In this document: positions 28,553 through 37,085 of the stretch, piece after piece | Layout of the letters: every line of letters starts with the position of its first letter | Position numbering within the stretch: position 1 is the stretch's first letter | From: Pseudomonas viridiflava | GTDB lineage: Bacteria; Pseudomonadota; Gammaproteobacteria; Pseudomonadales; Pseudomonadaceae | Length of the DNA stretch: 64,000 nt | Assembly (NCBI RefSeq): GCF_900601905.1 | Contig: NZ_UWFA01000383.1 | Coordinates: 248,001 to 312,000, forward strand | Direction: 5' to 3' | Program-made: the position numbers and the translations under genes | The notes under the pieces: model-generated | The model's database searches: none | What the model was told of the DNA's origin: nothing | What the model saw: the letters and a program-made list of their open reading frames with translations, nothing else

Positions 28553-29986
28553 TCACTTGCCCCGCAACGCAAACCCCACCGTCGACCCCTTCAACTCAAA
28601 CCGTTCGCCGATCATGCCGCAATAGCTGGTTCGGGCCAGGAAGGCACCGGGGCCGTTGAGGTAGACCTGGATGTCGGCGACGGCTTCGCACATCAGCAGG
28701 GTGCGGTTTTGCAGCTCTCCGCTGGCCTGGGCCGAGCGCAGGGCGCCCATGGGGGTCCAGTCGGCGATGATCAGCGCACCAGCCGGCACGCTCTGCTCAT
28801 AGCTGCGCGCGAATTGCCGGGCGGAATGGTCGGGGAGGTAGGGGACCATGAAGTAGTGGATGTCATCGCGAAAGGGCAGTGCTTCAGTGTGCACCGGCAA
28901 TTTGATCAACCCGCTGGCGTACAGCGCGTACACCGACATTATTGCGGCCGGAGCGCTCAGCACCGAAAGGTTCATCAGAGCTTTTGCGGCAGGCGTCATG
29001 GGCAGCAATTTCTGCAGTTTCATCACCCCGATGATGCTGAGCAAAGCGACCCCCGGCAGGAAGAAGGTAAAGCGGTCGGTGACGTTGTAGGACGCTGCAA
29101 ACACGAAGTTCAGCATTGCCGCGCACCACAGCAGACGCAAGCGGTTGTCCCTGGGAAACAGCAGCAGCCCGAGCAGTTGCGGGCCGATCAGCGACAGCAG
29201 CAGGATGAACACCGAGTTCTTCTCGTGCCACATGTCGTCGAAGCGCAACAGGCTGCCTTCCCAACCCGCTTGCGCGACTTTCGCCGAGGTGCCGGTCAGG
29301 TAGCGGTGAAAGATTTCAATGATGTTCATGCCCGATTGCAAGTCATGAGCGATCGCCGGGAAGGCCACCGAAAAGCCCGCCGCGAAGCCGGGCACGGTGA
29401 GCAGAGTGCTGATGCGGTACTGGTACAACAGGTGCAGGTAAAGCGGCAGCAGCACTACGAAGGTCAGTTGATGAACCGCCGCGCCCATCCCGGTGAGGAC
29501 GCCGATGACGAACAGGCGGCCCGGCACACCGAGGCGTGGGCGCGGGTTCAGATGAACCTGATACGCCGCCAGCACAAACAACGAGTGGAAAATGTAGACC
29601 TCGGCCTTGGTCGAGACCCAGAACACACCATGGGCGAGGATCGTCGCGGTCGCCGCCAGTAGCGCCTGGCGGCGACTGGACCCGACGTTGAGAGCCAGGG
29701 AATAGACGATCCAGGCCAGAGGGATCAGCAAAATCGAATTGAGCAGGCTCAACACATACGAGCCGAACACCTCAAATACCACGGTGTTGAAAAACTGGTA
29801 GAGCGGGTGGTCCAGCGGGCCCAGGGACTCGCTGAAATATCGGCCCTCGGACGCATCGGCGAGAAATATGCCGTTGTCCATCCACTGGATCGGGCCGCTG
29901 GAGGCAATAAAGCTGGCGACGATCGCCGCGCACAGCAGGAACAACGCAAAACGGGTTGAAGATGCACTGCTACTTCCCTGAACCAT
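28553..29986 (-). CDS. Polytopic membrane protein, GT-C-type glycosyltransferase-like
   Basis: A 477-aa protein with about ten hydrophobic segments, then a soluble C-terminal part from about residue 385. After the first transmembrane helix it has an acidic loop, [17 protein letters not shown], followed by [12 protein letters not shown]; an Asp-bearing first periplasmic loop is the hallmark of GT-C enzymes, which use polyprenyl-phosphate sugars as donors. I place it in that fold by this architecture only, not by a named family. It is the last gene of the five-gene operon that starts at 34531, 16 bases after the LPG_synthase_TM gene, so it is the best candidate for the transferase that consumes the lipid-linked sugar made by the operon. 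Confidence 0.65.
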   Translation of the reverse strand: MVQGSSSASSTRFALFLLCAAIVASFIASSGPIQWMDNGIFLADASEGRYFSESLGPLDHPLYQFFNTVVFEVFGSYVLSLLNSILLIPLAWIVYSLALNVGSSRRQALLAATATILAHGVFWVSTKAEVYIFHSLFVLAAYQVHLNPRPRLGVPGRLFVIGVLTGMGAAVHQLTFVVLLPLYLHLLYQYRISTLLTVPGFAAGFSVAFPAIAHDLQSGMNIIEIFHRYLTGTSAKVAQAGWEGSLLRFDDMWHEKNSVFILLLSLIGPQLLGLLLFPRDNRLRLLWCAAMLNFVFAASYNVTDRFTFFLPGVALLSIIGVMKLQKLLPMTPAAKALMNLSVLSAPAAIMSVYALYASGLIKLPVHTEALPFRDDIHYFMVPYLPDHSARQFARSYEQSVPAGALIIADWTPMGALRSAQASGELQNRTLLMCEAVADIQVYLNGPGAFLARTSYCGMIGERFELKGSTVGFALRGK

Positions 29987-30002
29987 CGCAAGACTCCTGG
30001 GC

Positions 30003-30992
30003 TTATTGATCTAATGCAGACTGCTCAAGGGGCGGCTGGGCAACTGCGCCGCCGGACTTGAGCTGCAGCAACATGACGGCACCGATGGCCACCGCAAACC
30101 ATAACGTGGCCAGGCGAATCAACACGGTGGCGGCAATCGCATCGGCGCTGGACATGCCTTTCCAGACCAGCAGCCCGACCATGACCGCCTCGGCACCGCC
30201 CAGCCCACCGGGCATGAAGCTGATGGCTCCGGCGAGCATCGCCAGGGCGTAGACGAATACCGCAAACGTTAGCTCGATGTCGGCACCCATCCAGTTGAGA
30301 ATCCAGTGGAACGCCAGTGCTTCGGCGCTCCAGGCCACCACACTCAGAGCGGTCACCCCCATCAGCAGGCTCAGCCGATGGCATTGTTGCGCCGCCAGCA
30401 ACACTTCAAACAGGTGCCGGATCAAACCGATCAACTTGCCGCCCGTGGCCGGGATGGTCGCTGCCAGCGTCGCCAGCAAACGTTGCTGGGACAACACCAG
30501 CAAACCGATGGCCACCAGACCCAGGCCAAGCAGAATCATCGATTGCGATTGCGGGTACAGCGACAGGCCGAACAGGGTCAGCAGCACCACGGCAAACAGG
30601 TCCGACAGCCGCTCGCTGAAAAACGCCGCAAAGCTTTGCGGATAGGGCACGCCCCAGCGTTTGAGCAGCACTCCGCGCAGCGCTTCTCCCGCCTTGCCGG
30701 GGGTGGTGGTCAAGGCGAACCCCGCGAGGTAGATTTTCAGGCTCGGCCGCCACGGCACCGGGTGACCCAGGGTGCGCAGATAGACCTGCCAGCGCACAAA
30801 GCGCAGGCCGTAATTGGCCGCTGACATGAACAGCGCGATTCCGATGCCGATCAGCCCCACTTCCCCGACCGCCTTGCTCACCGCTGCCCAGCCACCCCAG
30901 AGGGAAAACCCCAGGTAGCCCAGCGCAGACAGCACCACCGAGAGCACCACGGCCCGATAGCGCCAGCCGGAGAGGAAAACCGCTTCGTTCAT
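30003..30992 (-). CDS. Flippase-like LPG_synthase_TM (AglD/UPF0104) membrane protein
   Basis: A 329-aa protein with about eight hydrophobic segments matching the lysylphosphatidylglycerol synthase transmembrane domain family. Marks: [18 protein letters not shown] (residues about 59-76), [13 protein letters not shown] (about 94-106), [15 protein letters not shown], and [16 protein letters not shown] near 258-273. There is no MprF aminoacyl-transfer domain. Stand-alone members are thought to handle lipid carriers or lipids across the membrane. Here it overlaps the DprE2-like gene by four bases and precedes the GT-C-like gene, so a role in flipping a polyprenyl-phosphate sugar is a reasonable inference. 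Confidence 0.82.
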   Translation of the reverse strand: MNEAVFLSGWRYRAVVLSVVLSALGYLGFSLWGGWAAVSKAVGEVGLIGIGIALFMSAANYGLRFVRWQVYLRTLGHPVPWRPSLKIYLAGFALTTTPGKAGEALRGVLLKRWGVPYPQSFAAFFSERLSDLFAVVLLTLFGLSLYPQSQSMILLGLGLVAIGLLVLSQQRLLATLAATIPATGGKLIGLIRHLFEVLLAAQQCHRLSLLMGVTALSVVAWSAEALAFHWILNWMGADIELTFAVFVYALAMLAGAISFMPGGLGGAEAVMVGLLVWKGMSSADAIAATVLIRLATLWFAVAIGAVMLLQLKSGGAVAQPPLEQSALDQ

Positions 30993-31729
30993 AGGTTGAG
31001 CCTCTTGAACACCGGTTGCGGGATCGAGCGAATGACCAACATGATCAGCGCCCAGAAGCCCGGCGTGTACAGCGTCGGCGCCTTGCGCGCGATGCCGGCG
31101 ACGATGCGTTCGGCCACCTGTTGCGGCTGCGCCAGCAACGCAGCGGGCAGGGCCAGGCCTTTGGTCATGGGGGTGTCGACAAAGCCGGGTTTGATGGTCA
31201 GCACGTGCACGCCGACCTTGAACAGCCGCGCCTGCAAGCCTTCGCTGAAGGTCGAGACGGCGGCCTTGGCGGCGCCATACAGATAATTCGACGGGCGACC
31301 CCGATCACCGGCCACTGAGGAAATCACCGCCAGACTGCCCCAGCGCTGGGTTTCGAATTGCTGGGCCAGCAAGGTCAGCAAGGCGATGACCGAGGTGCCG
31401 TTGTTGGCAAACTCCTGCAGGGCGACGCTGACGTCGCGCTCACAGGTTTTCTGGTTGGGAAGGGTGCCATGGGCGATCAGCGCCACATCGATCTGCCCCA
31501 GTGCCAGCAGGCAGCTTTCCAGCATGGCGGGGTGTGCCGAAAGGTCAGTGGCGTCCATTTCATGCACGGTGATGGCTTTCGCCCCACGGGCTTTGAGGTC
31601 AGCGGCGGTCTGCTCGAGCTTGTCGGCATTGCGCGCCACCAGGAAAAAATCGCTGCCTTCGCTGGCCCATAAACGGGCGCAGGCAGTGGCGATGGCCGAC
31701 GTCGCGCCAATGATCAGTACTCGTTTCAT
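30989..31729 (-). CDS. DprE2-like short-chain dehydrogenase
   Basis: A 246-aa SDR resembling DprE2 (decaprenylphosphoryl-2-keto-ribose reductase), the NADH-dependent second half of the ribose-to-arabinose epimerisation in mycobacteria. Seen: IIGATSAIATACARLWA (residues 5-21) as in DprE2, catalytic Ser in VISSVAGDRGRPSN, YLYGAAKAAVS (Tyr/Lys) and KPGFVDTPMTKG. The C-terminus is hydrophobic (ALIMLVIRSIP), suggesting membrane association. ATG at 31729. It directly follows the DprE1-like gene (13-base gap), the same order as in mycobacteria, which supports the paired function. Confidence 0.82.
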   Translation of the reverse strand: MKRVLIIGATSAIATACARLWASEGSDFFLVARNADKLEQTAADLKARGAKAITVHEMDATDLSAHPAMLESCLLALGQIDVALIAHGTLPNQKTCERDVSVALQEFANNGTSVIALLTLLAQQFETQRWGSLAVISSVAGDRGRPSNYLYGAAKAAVSTFSEGLQARLFKVGVHVLTIKPGFVDTPMTKGLALPAALLAQPQQVAERIVAGIARKAPTLYTPGFWALIMLVIRSIPQPVFKRLNL

Positions 31730-31742
31730 ATAAGTTCTCGTC

Positions 31743-33059
31743 TCATGAAGACACACGTTCCCAAAAGCGGGACATCAGGGAGGGATCGCGCAGCGCTTCG
31801 AGTCGCTCCCAGGCCGGGTAGGCCTGGCGGAAGTCGCTGCCGCTCATGTGCGCGTCCTTGGCCGGATACAGACGGCCACCGGCGGTTCGCACAATCGCAT
31901 CCAGCCGTGGAAACAGGCTGTGGTGCAGGTCGCTGCTGTGGGGGAAGTCCAGTGCCAGCGAGGTGCCGGGCATGGGGAATGACAGCAGCCCGGGCGACGC
32001 GATATCGCCGCAGCGCTTGAGCACCGCCAGGAACGAGCCCTGTCCGGAGTCGGCAATCGCACCGAGCAGCTCGGCCATGGCCACTTCAGCGTTGGCCTCG
32101 GGGATTACACACTGATATTGCTCGAAGCCTTTGCGGCCGTAGATGCGGTTCCAGTGCAGGATGCGATCCAGCGGGTAGAAAAACGGCGTGTAGGCGCTGC
32201 GTCTGGCGGTGCGCTTTTTGGGATGGACGTTCCAGTACAGCGAGTTGAAGCTGCGCAGTGACAGGTTGTTGATCAGCGAGACAGGGGGCGTCAGCGGCAT
32301 CTTCAACGCACTGGCCTGTTCAACCTCCAGTGAACCGTAGCGCGCATGGTCGCCCACGATGAACACGCCGCGCCCGGTATTGGCGCCTTTAGCCAGACAG
32401 TCGATCCAGGCCACGCTGTATTCATGCTGATGGTCCAGCTCTGCAGACAGGTTGAAGAACTCGGCCAGGTTGGCAAAGCGCACCACCGTGCTGTCGATCT
32501 GGCTGGATCGGATCGGCATCAATTGCAGGTCGGCCCAGTTGATCACCCCGGTCAGGCCCAACCCGCCAATGGTGGCGGCGAACATCCGGGCGTTTTCCGA
32601 GGGCGAGCAGATCTGCGCTTTCTCGCCGTGGCGCAACAGACCGAAGCGCAGCACATGGTTGCCGAAGGTGCCGCGCAGATGATGATTCTTGCCATGCACG
32701 TCGTTGGCGATGGCGCCGCCCACGGTGGCGAACTGCGTTCCAGGGGTGACCGGCAGAAACCAGCCGTTGGGAATCGCCGCAGCGAGGATTTCCGCCAGGG
32801 TAACGCCTGCTTCAACGCGCACGGTGCCGTGCGTCCAGTCAGCGCGGATGAAATGATCCAGGCTGAGCATGTGTATCACCTGATCACTGGCTGCCAGGCA
32901 GCTGTCGCCATAGCTGCGACCGTTGCCGTACGGCAGACTGGTCCGGTGGGTGTCGATGACGCTGCTCAGGTGTTCGGTCAAGCCGTCGATCCACTGGCAG
33001 GCATGGCCGCTCTGCGGTGCCTTCGGGTAACGGCCCCATGAATACAAAGCTGAGGTCAT
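31743..33059 (-). CDS. DprE1-like FAD-dependent oxidase
   Basis: A 438-aa FAD-linked oxidase resembling DprE1, which oxidises the 2'-OH of polyprenylphosphoryl-ribose. FAD-binding stretches: LPYGNGRSYGDSCL (residues 42-55) and TPGTQFATVGGAIANDVHGKNHH (about 105-127); HGKNHH followed by FGNHV is nearly the same as in the mycobacterial enzyme. The late YPAKDAHMS holds the Lys that contacts substrate in DprE1. Overlaps the upstream HAD-UbiA gene by four bases. A related ALO/L-gulonolactone-type oxidase is possible but the operon context argues for DprE1. Confidence 0.85.
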   Translation of the reverse strand: MTSALYSWGRYPKAPQSGHACQWIDGLTEHLSSVIDTHRTSLPYGNGRSYGDSCLAASDQVIHMLSLDHFIRADWTHGTVRVEAGVTLAEILAAAIPNGWFLPVTPGTQFATVGGAIANDVHGKNHHLRGTFGNHVLRFGLLRHGEKAQICSPSENARMFAATIGGLGLTGVINWADLQLMPIRSSQIDSTVVRFANLAEFFNLSAELDHQHEYSVAWIDCLAKGANTGRGVFIVGDHARYGSLEVEQASALKMPLTPPVSLINNLSLRSFNSLYWNVHPKKRTARRSAYTPFFYPLDRILHWNRIYGRKGFEQYQCVIPEANAEVAMAELLGAIADSGQGSFLAVLKRCGDIASPGLLSFPMPGTSLALDFPHSSDLHHSLFPRLDAIVRTAGGRLYPAKDAHMSGSDFRQAYPAWERLEALRDPSLMSRFWERVSS

Positions 33060-34531
33060 GCGGCCACCCAGAACACAATGGCGAACAGCACCCCGACCGC
33101 CTGGCTCATGCGATCACGAATGGCGAACACCACCGGGTCATCGTTCATCAGGCCGCGATGGGTGAGCATCCAGACCCGGGTGATCCAGAACAGCAGCAGC
33201 GGGCAGGCGAGCCAGATCACGTGCGGGTGGCCATACAGCGCCGCAGTCGAGCCATCATGGATGTACAGCGCCAGGACCATTACCGCCAGGTGCCCGGACG
33301 AAGCCCCCAGCGAGGCAATCATGTCCAGATCGCCGGGGTAATAACCGCGTCCGCGTGCCTTGTCCTGCAGGTCTTTGGCCCGGGCTTCGCGCAACTCCGC
33401 ATAGCGCTTGACCAGCGCCAGGCTGAGAAACATGAACATAGAAAAGGCCAGGATCCAGAACGTCAGTGGCAGGTTGAAGGCTGCCGCGCCTGCGAGGATT
33501 CGGGCGGTGTAGAGCATCGCCAGGACGATGACATCGGTGACCATCTGCCGTTTCAGGCTCAGGGAATAAGCCAGGGTCAGCCCATAATAGGCGCCCAGAA
33601 CGGCACTGAATTGCCAGGGCAGCAGCAGAGCGGCACCGCCGAACGCTGCAATCAACAGCACGGGGACGATGACCAGCCCGGCCTTGATCGACAGCTTGCC
33701 GCAGGCAAAAGGCCGTTTGCGCTTGGTGGAATGGTGACGATCATCCGCCAGATCCAGCAGATCGTTGAGCACATACACGCTGGATGCGCACAGCCCGAAG
33801 AAGACGAATGCCATGGCCCCGTTGAGCAATTGCTGCGGCAACCCCAGCTGGTGAGCGGCCAGCAACGGCACGAAGATCAGCGCGTTTTTCATCCACTGGT
33901 GCATGCGCAAGGCTTTGCGCCAGTCGCGCAGGGTCGAGGTATTGGAGCGAATCACCTGCTCGACATTGCCCAGTGCCTTGGCCCGGCTTTCCACCCCCCG
34001 CTCGGGGTTGACCACAATGGCATGCCGCGCCGCGCCCCAGATGGCCAGGTCATCGCGGGAATTGCCCAGGTAGTCGAAACCGCCTTCACCGAAGTGGCTG
34101 ACCAGCAGATCGCGTTTCCTGTGCGAGGACAAGTTGCGCTGGGCATTGGAGGCCACCACCTGATCAAACAGCTGCAGGTGGTCAGCGATGCGTTTCGCGA
34201 GGCTGTCGTGGCTGGCCGTGGCGAGCACGATCGTCCGGCCCTTGGCTCGTTCGGCCTGGATCAGCGCAATGATTTCGCCGTCATAGGGCAGCACAGCGAC
34301 ATCAATGTCGGTGGCCAGCGCCAGTCCTTCCTTGAGGGCGGCCTTGCCTTTCAATAACCAGCCAAACAGTTTGAAAACCTGCAATGGCCGGCTGCGAATA
34401 AAGGCCATCGCAGTTTCCATCAACAAGTCTGAACGCAATAAGGTGCCGTCCAGATCGACAACTAAGGGCGGGCTGCTTATTAAAGGATCAGGAGGATTGG
34501 TTTCTCGAACTCTTCCCTGAACTCTGGCCAT
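33056..34531 (-). CDS. HAD phosphatase-UbiA prenyltransferase fusion (polyprenyl-phosphate phosphoribosyltransferase-like)
   Basis: A 491-aa two-domain protein. Residues about 20-200 are a HAD hydrolase (VVDLDGTLLRSD with D26 and D28, VLATASHDS, and DYLGNSRDDLAIWGAA). Residues about 210-491 are a UbiA-type polytopic prenyltransferase with the Asp-rich motif NDLLDLADDRHHSTKRKRP, closely like the mycobacterial decaprenyl-phosphate phosphoribosyltransferase (Rv3806c). Inferred reaction: UbiA part joins PRPP to polyprenyl phosphate; the HAD part may remove the 5-phosphate, a step done by a separate phosphatase in mycobacteria. First gene of the operon; CAGGAG precedes the ATG at 34531. Confidence 0.86.
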   Translation of the reverse strand: MARVQGRVRETNPPDPLISSPPLVVDLDGTLLRSDLLMETAMAFIRSRPLQVFKLFGWLLKGKAALKEGLALATDIDVAVLPYDGEIIALIQAERAKGRTIVLATASHDSLAKRIADHLQLFDQVVASNAQRNLSSHRKRDLLVSHFGEGGFDYLGNSRDDLAIWGAARHAIVVNPERGVESRAKALGNVEQVIRSNTSTLRDWRKALRMHQWMKNALIFVPLLAAHQLGLPQQLLNGAMAFVFFGLCASSVYVLNDLLDLADDRHHSTKRKRPFACGKLSIKAGLVIVPVLLIAAFGGAALLLPWQFSAVLGAYYGLTLAYSLSLKRQMVTDVIVLAMLYTARILAGAAAFNLPLTFWILAFSMFMFLSLALVKRYAELREARAKDLQDKARGRGYYPGDLDMIASLGASSGHLAVMVLALYIHDGSTAALYGHPHVIWLACPLLLFWITRVWMLTHRGLMNDDPVVFAIRDRMSQAVGVLFAIVFWVAA

Positions 34532-35222
34532 GTCAATGCACTCCTGTTGGATGAGCGCACTATGAAACGGAAAAATGAATTCGCCACCTCAATAAAATTA
34601 AACACCCGCGCGTGGATCGTCAGTGTGCTGGCGTCAGAAACTTCCGTCGCGCGGCGCCCCTCGATTGATAATTTCATGTTTCCAGGATTTAACAGGTGTC
34701 CAGGCCTGAAACAGCGGGGCCAGCGGACCGAGGCTGAGCACTGAATTTCAGCGTCTGGCGGGGGCGCTGGATACAGCGCTTTCTTAATCAGGCCGCAGAG
34801 CATATTGACTGCCTCTTGACCCTTGGAGCGCAGTTGCCATGACCAACCCACTGCTGCTGGCACTGATACCGCTGCCTGGCAAACTGCCACTGTCGGTGCA
34901 ATCCAGATTGCTCCGCGTGCAGCAGAGCGGACAGTTACAAGGGGTCGGCTCTGATCGGGAGCATCAGGTGGACTGCGGATCATCAGAGGCGCTGCCCAGG
35001 CAGCCGAGCCAGGCCTGGATCGCGCCGATCTGAATCGTCTGGCCAGACGCCTGGGCATTCGATGAGCCTGCTTTACTGAAGTGAATCAACCATTTGAGTG
35101 TTTAATACCTCCTATTGGCGAGTTCGACGCTACTTGTCGTCGATCGGCAAAAAAGACTGAATTTTTTTCAACGGCGATGGGTCAGCTATTGCACTAAGCA
35201 ATTAATGGAGCCGTTGCCTGAC
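34532..35222. other. Gene-poor interval upstream of the arabinose-type operon
   Basis: 691 bases with no convincing gene. The part near 34531 is A+T-rich (AAAAATGAATTCGCC..AATAAAATTAAAC) and probably carries the operon promoter. Between 34839 and 35065 there are open stretches in two plus-strand frames: an ATG at 34839 after GGAGCGCAGTTGCC, and a second frame ending LDRADLNRLARRLGIR with a stop at 35063. Together they look like a possible frameshifted remnant, but I do not recognise a family. Confidence 0.4.
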
Positions 35223-35447
35223 ATGTCACAGTACAAACATTACCGAATCGATTATTTGTTAAATGGCGCGTTCAAGTCCTTCTATATCAGTGCAGAGCAC
35301 ATGGATAACACTGAGGCTTGGCATCATGCGAGTGTTGATGCCGGGATCGCGCGAATTCCCAAATATCGGCTTGAAAAAGTCCCTCGCGTGTCCAAACCCT
35401 ACGCTGAGCATTTCGGAATCACCAACGTCGAGTGGATACAGAGTTGA
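35223..35447 (+). CDS. Small DUF6555-like hypothetical protein
   Basis: A 74-aa protein starting MSQYKHYRIDYLLNGAFKSFYIS, with AEHMDNTEAWHHASVDAGIARIPKYR in the middle. This pattern matches a small family found almost only in pseudomonads (DUF6555 as I recall it), function unknown. ATG at 35223 is chosen because the family begins just before the YRIDYLLNG motif; ATG at 35205 is an alternative and GGAG lies between the two. No signal peptide. Confidence 0.7.
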   Translation: MSQYKHYRIDYLLNGAFKSFYISAEHMDNTEAWHHASVDAGIARIPKYRLEKVPRVSKPYAEHFGITNVEWIQS

Positions 35448-35635
35448 TCAACAACCGTCGGCGCGCCAAGCGAAGCGTGCCGGCATTTCCCCCTGTCCGC
35501 ACGGTTAACGGTGCGCGATATTCTCCAGCGTCAGATTACGCATACGCAGCCCGAAGCGGCCGATGCTAATGGTTGTATCAGAATGTTTCTCGAAACCTTA
35601 AAATAAAGCTTCGCTCCGCTGCCTGCCTGGTTCCC

Positions 35636-36955
35636 GTGACGTTCAAGCTACCCGATACCGCGACTGCACCGTTCTGCCCGTCGGCCGTGACGGACACCGT
35701 ATCCATTCCTGCCAACGCCTCGCTGGCGCGCAAGATGTTGCTGTTTGTCGGGCCCGGCCTGCTGGTTTCCATCGGCTACATGGACCCTGGCAACTGGGCC
35801 ACGGCCATCGAAGCAGGCTCGAGGTTTGGCTATGCGCTGCTGTTCGTGGTGTTGCTGGCTAGCTTGTCGGGCATGGTCCTGCAAAACCTTTGCTCGCGTC
35901 TGGGCATCGCCACTGGCCGGGATCTGGCACAGCTGTCGGCCTCGCGCTACCGCCCTCGTATCGCCAAGGGGCAGTGGCTGCTGGCGGAGCTGTCGATTAT
36001 TGCCACCGACCTTGCCGAAGTACTGGGTGCAGCTCTGGCTTTCCACTTGTTGCTGGGGGTTTCAATCACCACCGGGGTGGCGCTGACCGCCTTTGACACA
36101 CTGATCGTGCTGGCGCTGCAGGGGGCCAACTTCCGCCGCTTGGAAGCCATTGTCCTGGGGCTGATTGCGACCATTGGTGCCTGCTTCACCGTCGAGCTGA
36201 TTCTGATCAAACCCTTCTGGCCCGATGTTGCCGCCGGGCTCAAACCCAGCTGGGACGTGTTCAGCAGTCAGGAGCCGCTGTACATCGCCATCGGCATTCT
36301 GGGGGCGACGGTCATGCCCCATAACCTCTATCTGCATTCTTCAATAGTGCAGACCCGAGTCAATGGCAGCGACGATGCGCACAAGGCCAGTGCCATCAAA
36401 TTCGCCCGGATCGACACCATCGCTTCGCTGAGCCTGGCTCTGCTGATCAATGCAGCGATCCTGATCCTCGCCGCCGCGGCTTTCCACAAGAGCGGGCACA
36501 CCGATGTGGTGGAAATTCAGGACGCCTACCACCTGCTAGACCCTTTGGTGGGGGGCGCAGTGGCCAGCGTGTTGTTCGGGATTGCCTTGCTGGCGGCGGG
36601 CCAGAGCTCGACCTTTACCGGCACCATCGCTGGGCAAGTGGTACTTGAGGGCTTTCTGCAGGCCAGAATTCCCTGCTGGCAGCGGCGTCTGATCACTCGG
36701 GCTCTGGCTCTGATCCCGGCCCTGATCGGAGTCATGTGGCTGGGCGACAGCTCGGTGGGCAAGATGTTAGTCCTCAGCCAGGTGGTGCTCAGCCTGCAAT
36801 TGCCGTTCGCCCTCTGGCCTCTGATCCGCTTCACCAGCGACCGCAAGCTGATGGGGCCGTTCGTCAACAGCCGGCTGGTCCAGGTGACCGCTTGGGGGTT
36901 ATTCGGGCTGATTTCTGCGGCGAACCTGACCTTGCTGTGGTTCTGGGTGAGTTGA
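35636..36955 (+). CDS. mntH: NRAMP-family divalent metal transporter (Mn2+/H+ symporter)
   Basis: An approximately 439-aa, 11-helix NRAMP transporter importing Mn2+ (also Fe2+) with protons. The metal-site motif DPGNWATAIEAG is in the first helix (GPGLLVSIGYMDPGNW) and the second half of the site in MPHNLYLHSS (helix 6); both are intact. Start is uncertain: GTG at 35636 (VTFKLPDTATAPFCP) matches the usual N-terminus, while the frame is open to a TTG at 35573. Neither has a strong ribosome binding site. I looked for, and did not find, the conserved cores of a manganese riboswitch upstream. A near-palindrome GCACGGTTAACGGTGC at 35499-35514 could be a regulator site. Confidence 0.9.
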   Translation: MTFKLPDTATAPFCPSAVTDTVSIPANASLARKMLLFVGPGLLVSIGYMDPGNWATAIEAGSRFGYALLFVVLLASLSGMVLQNLCSRLGIATGRDLAQLSASRYRPRIAKGQWLLAELSIIATDLAEVLGAALAFHLLLGVSITTGVALTAFDTLIVLALQGANFRRLEAIVLGLIATIGACFTVELILIKPFWPDVAAGLKPSWDVFSSQEPLYIAIGILGATVMPHNLYLHSSIVQTRVNGSDDAHKASAIKFARIDTIASLSLALLINAAILILAAAAFHKSGHTDVVEIQDAYHLLDPLVGGAVASVLFGIALLAAGQSSTFTGTIAGQVVLEGFLQARIPCWQRRLITRALALIPALIGVMWLGDSSVGKMLVLSQVVLSLQLPFALWPLIRFTSDRKLMGPFVNSRLVQVTAWGLFGLISAANLTLLWFWVS

Positions 36956-37085
36956 ACCCCTTGTCGCAGAATGGGCTCTTATGTGAGGCCACCAGGGTGT
37001 GACAGCCGGTCCCACGAGACAGCATTCCAATCAGGCGCACCAGGAATGCATGAGGCGTTGACGTTCAGTGCACGGAGCGAGCCCG

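Noticed and set aside
34480..35058. 192-aa minus-strand open frame upstream of the HAD-UbiA gene
   Set aside because: Arg/Ser/Pro-rich composition typical of a spurious frame and no ribosome binding site.
35448..35635. Manganese riboswitch upstream of the NRAMP gene
   Set aside because: I could not find the conserved paired cores of the yybP-ykoY motif in this stretch.
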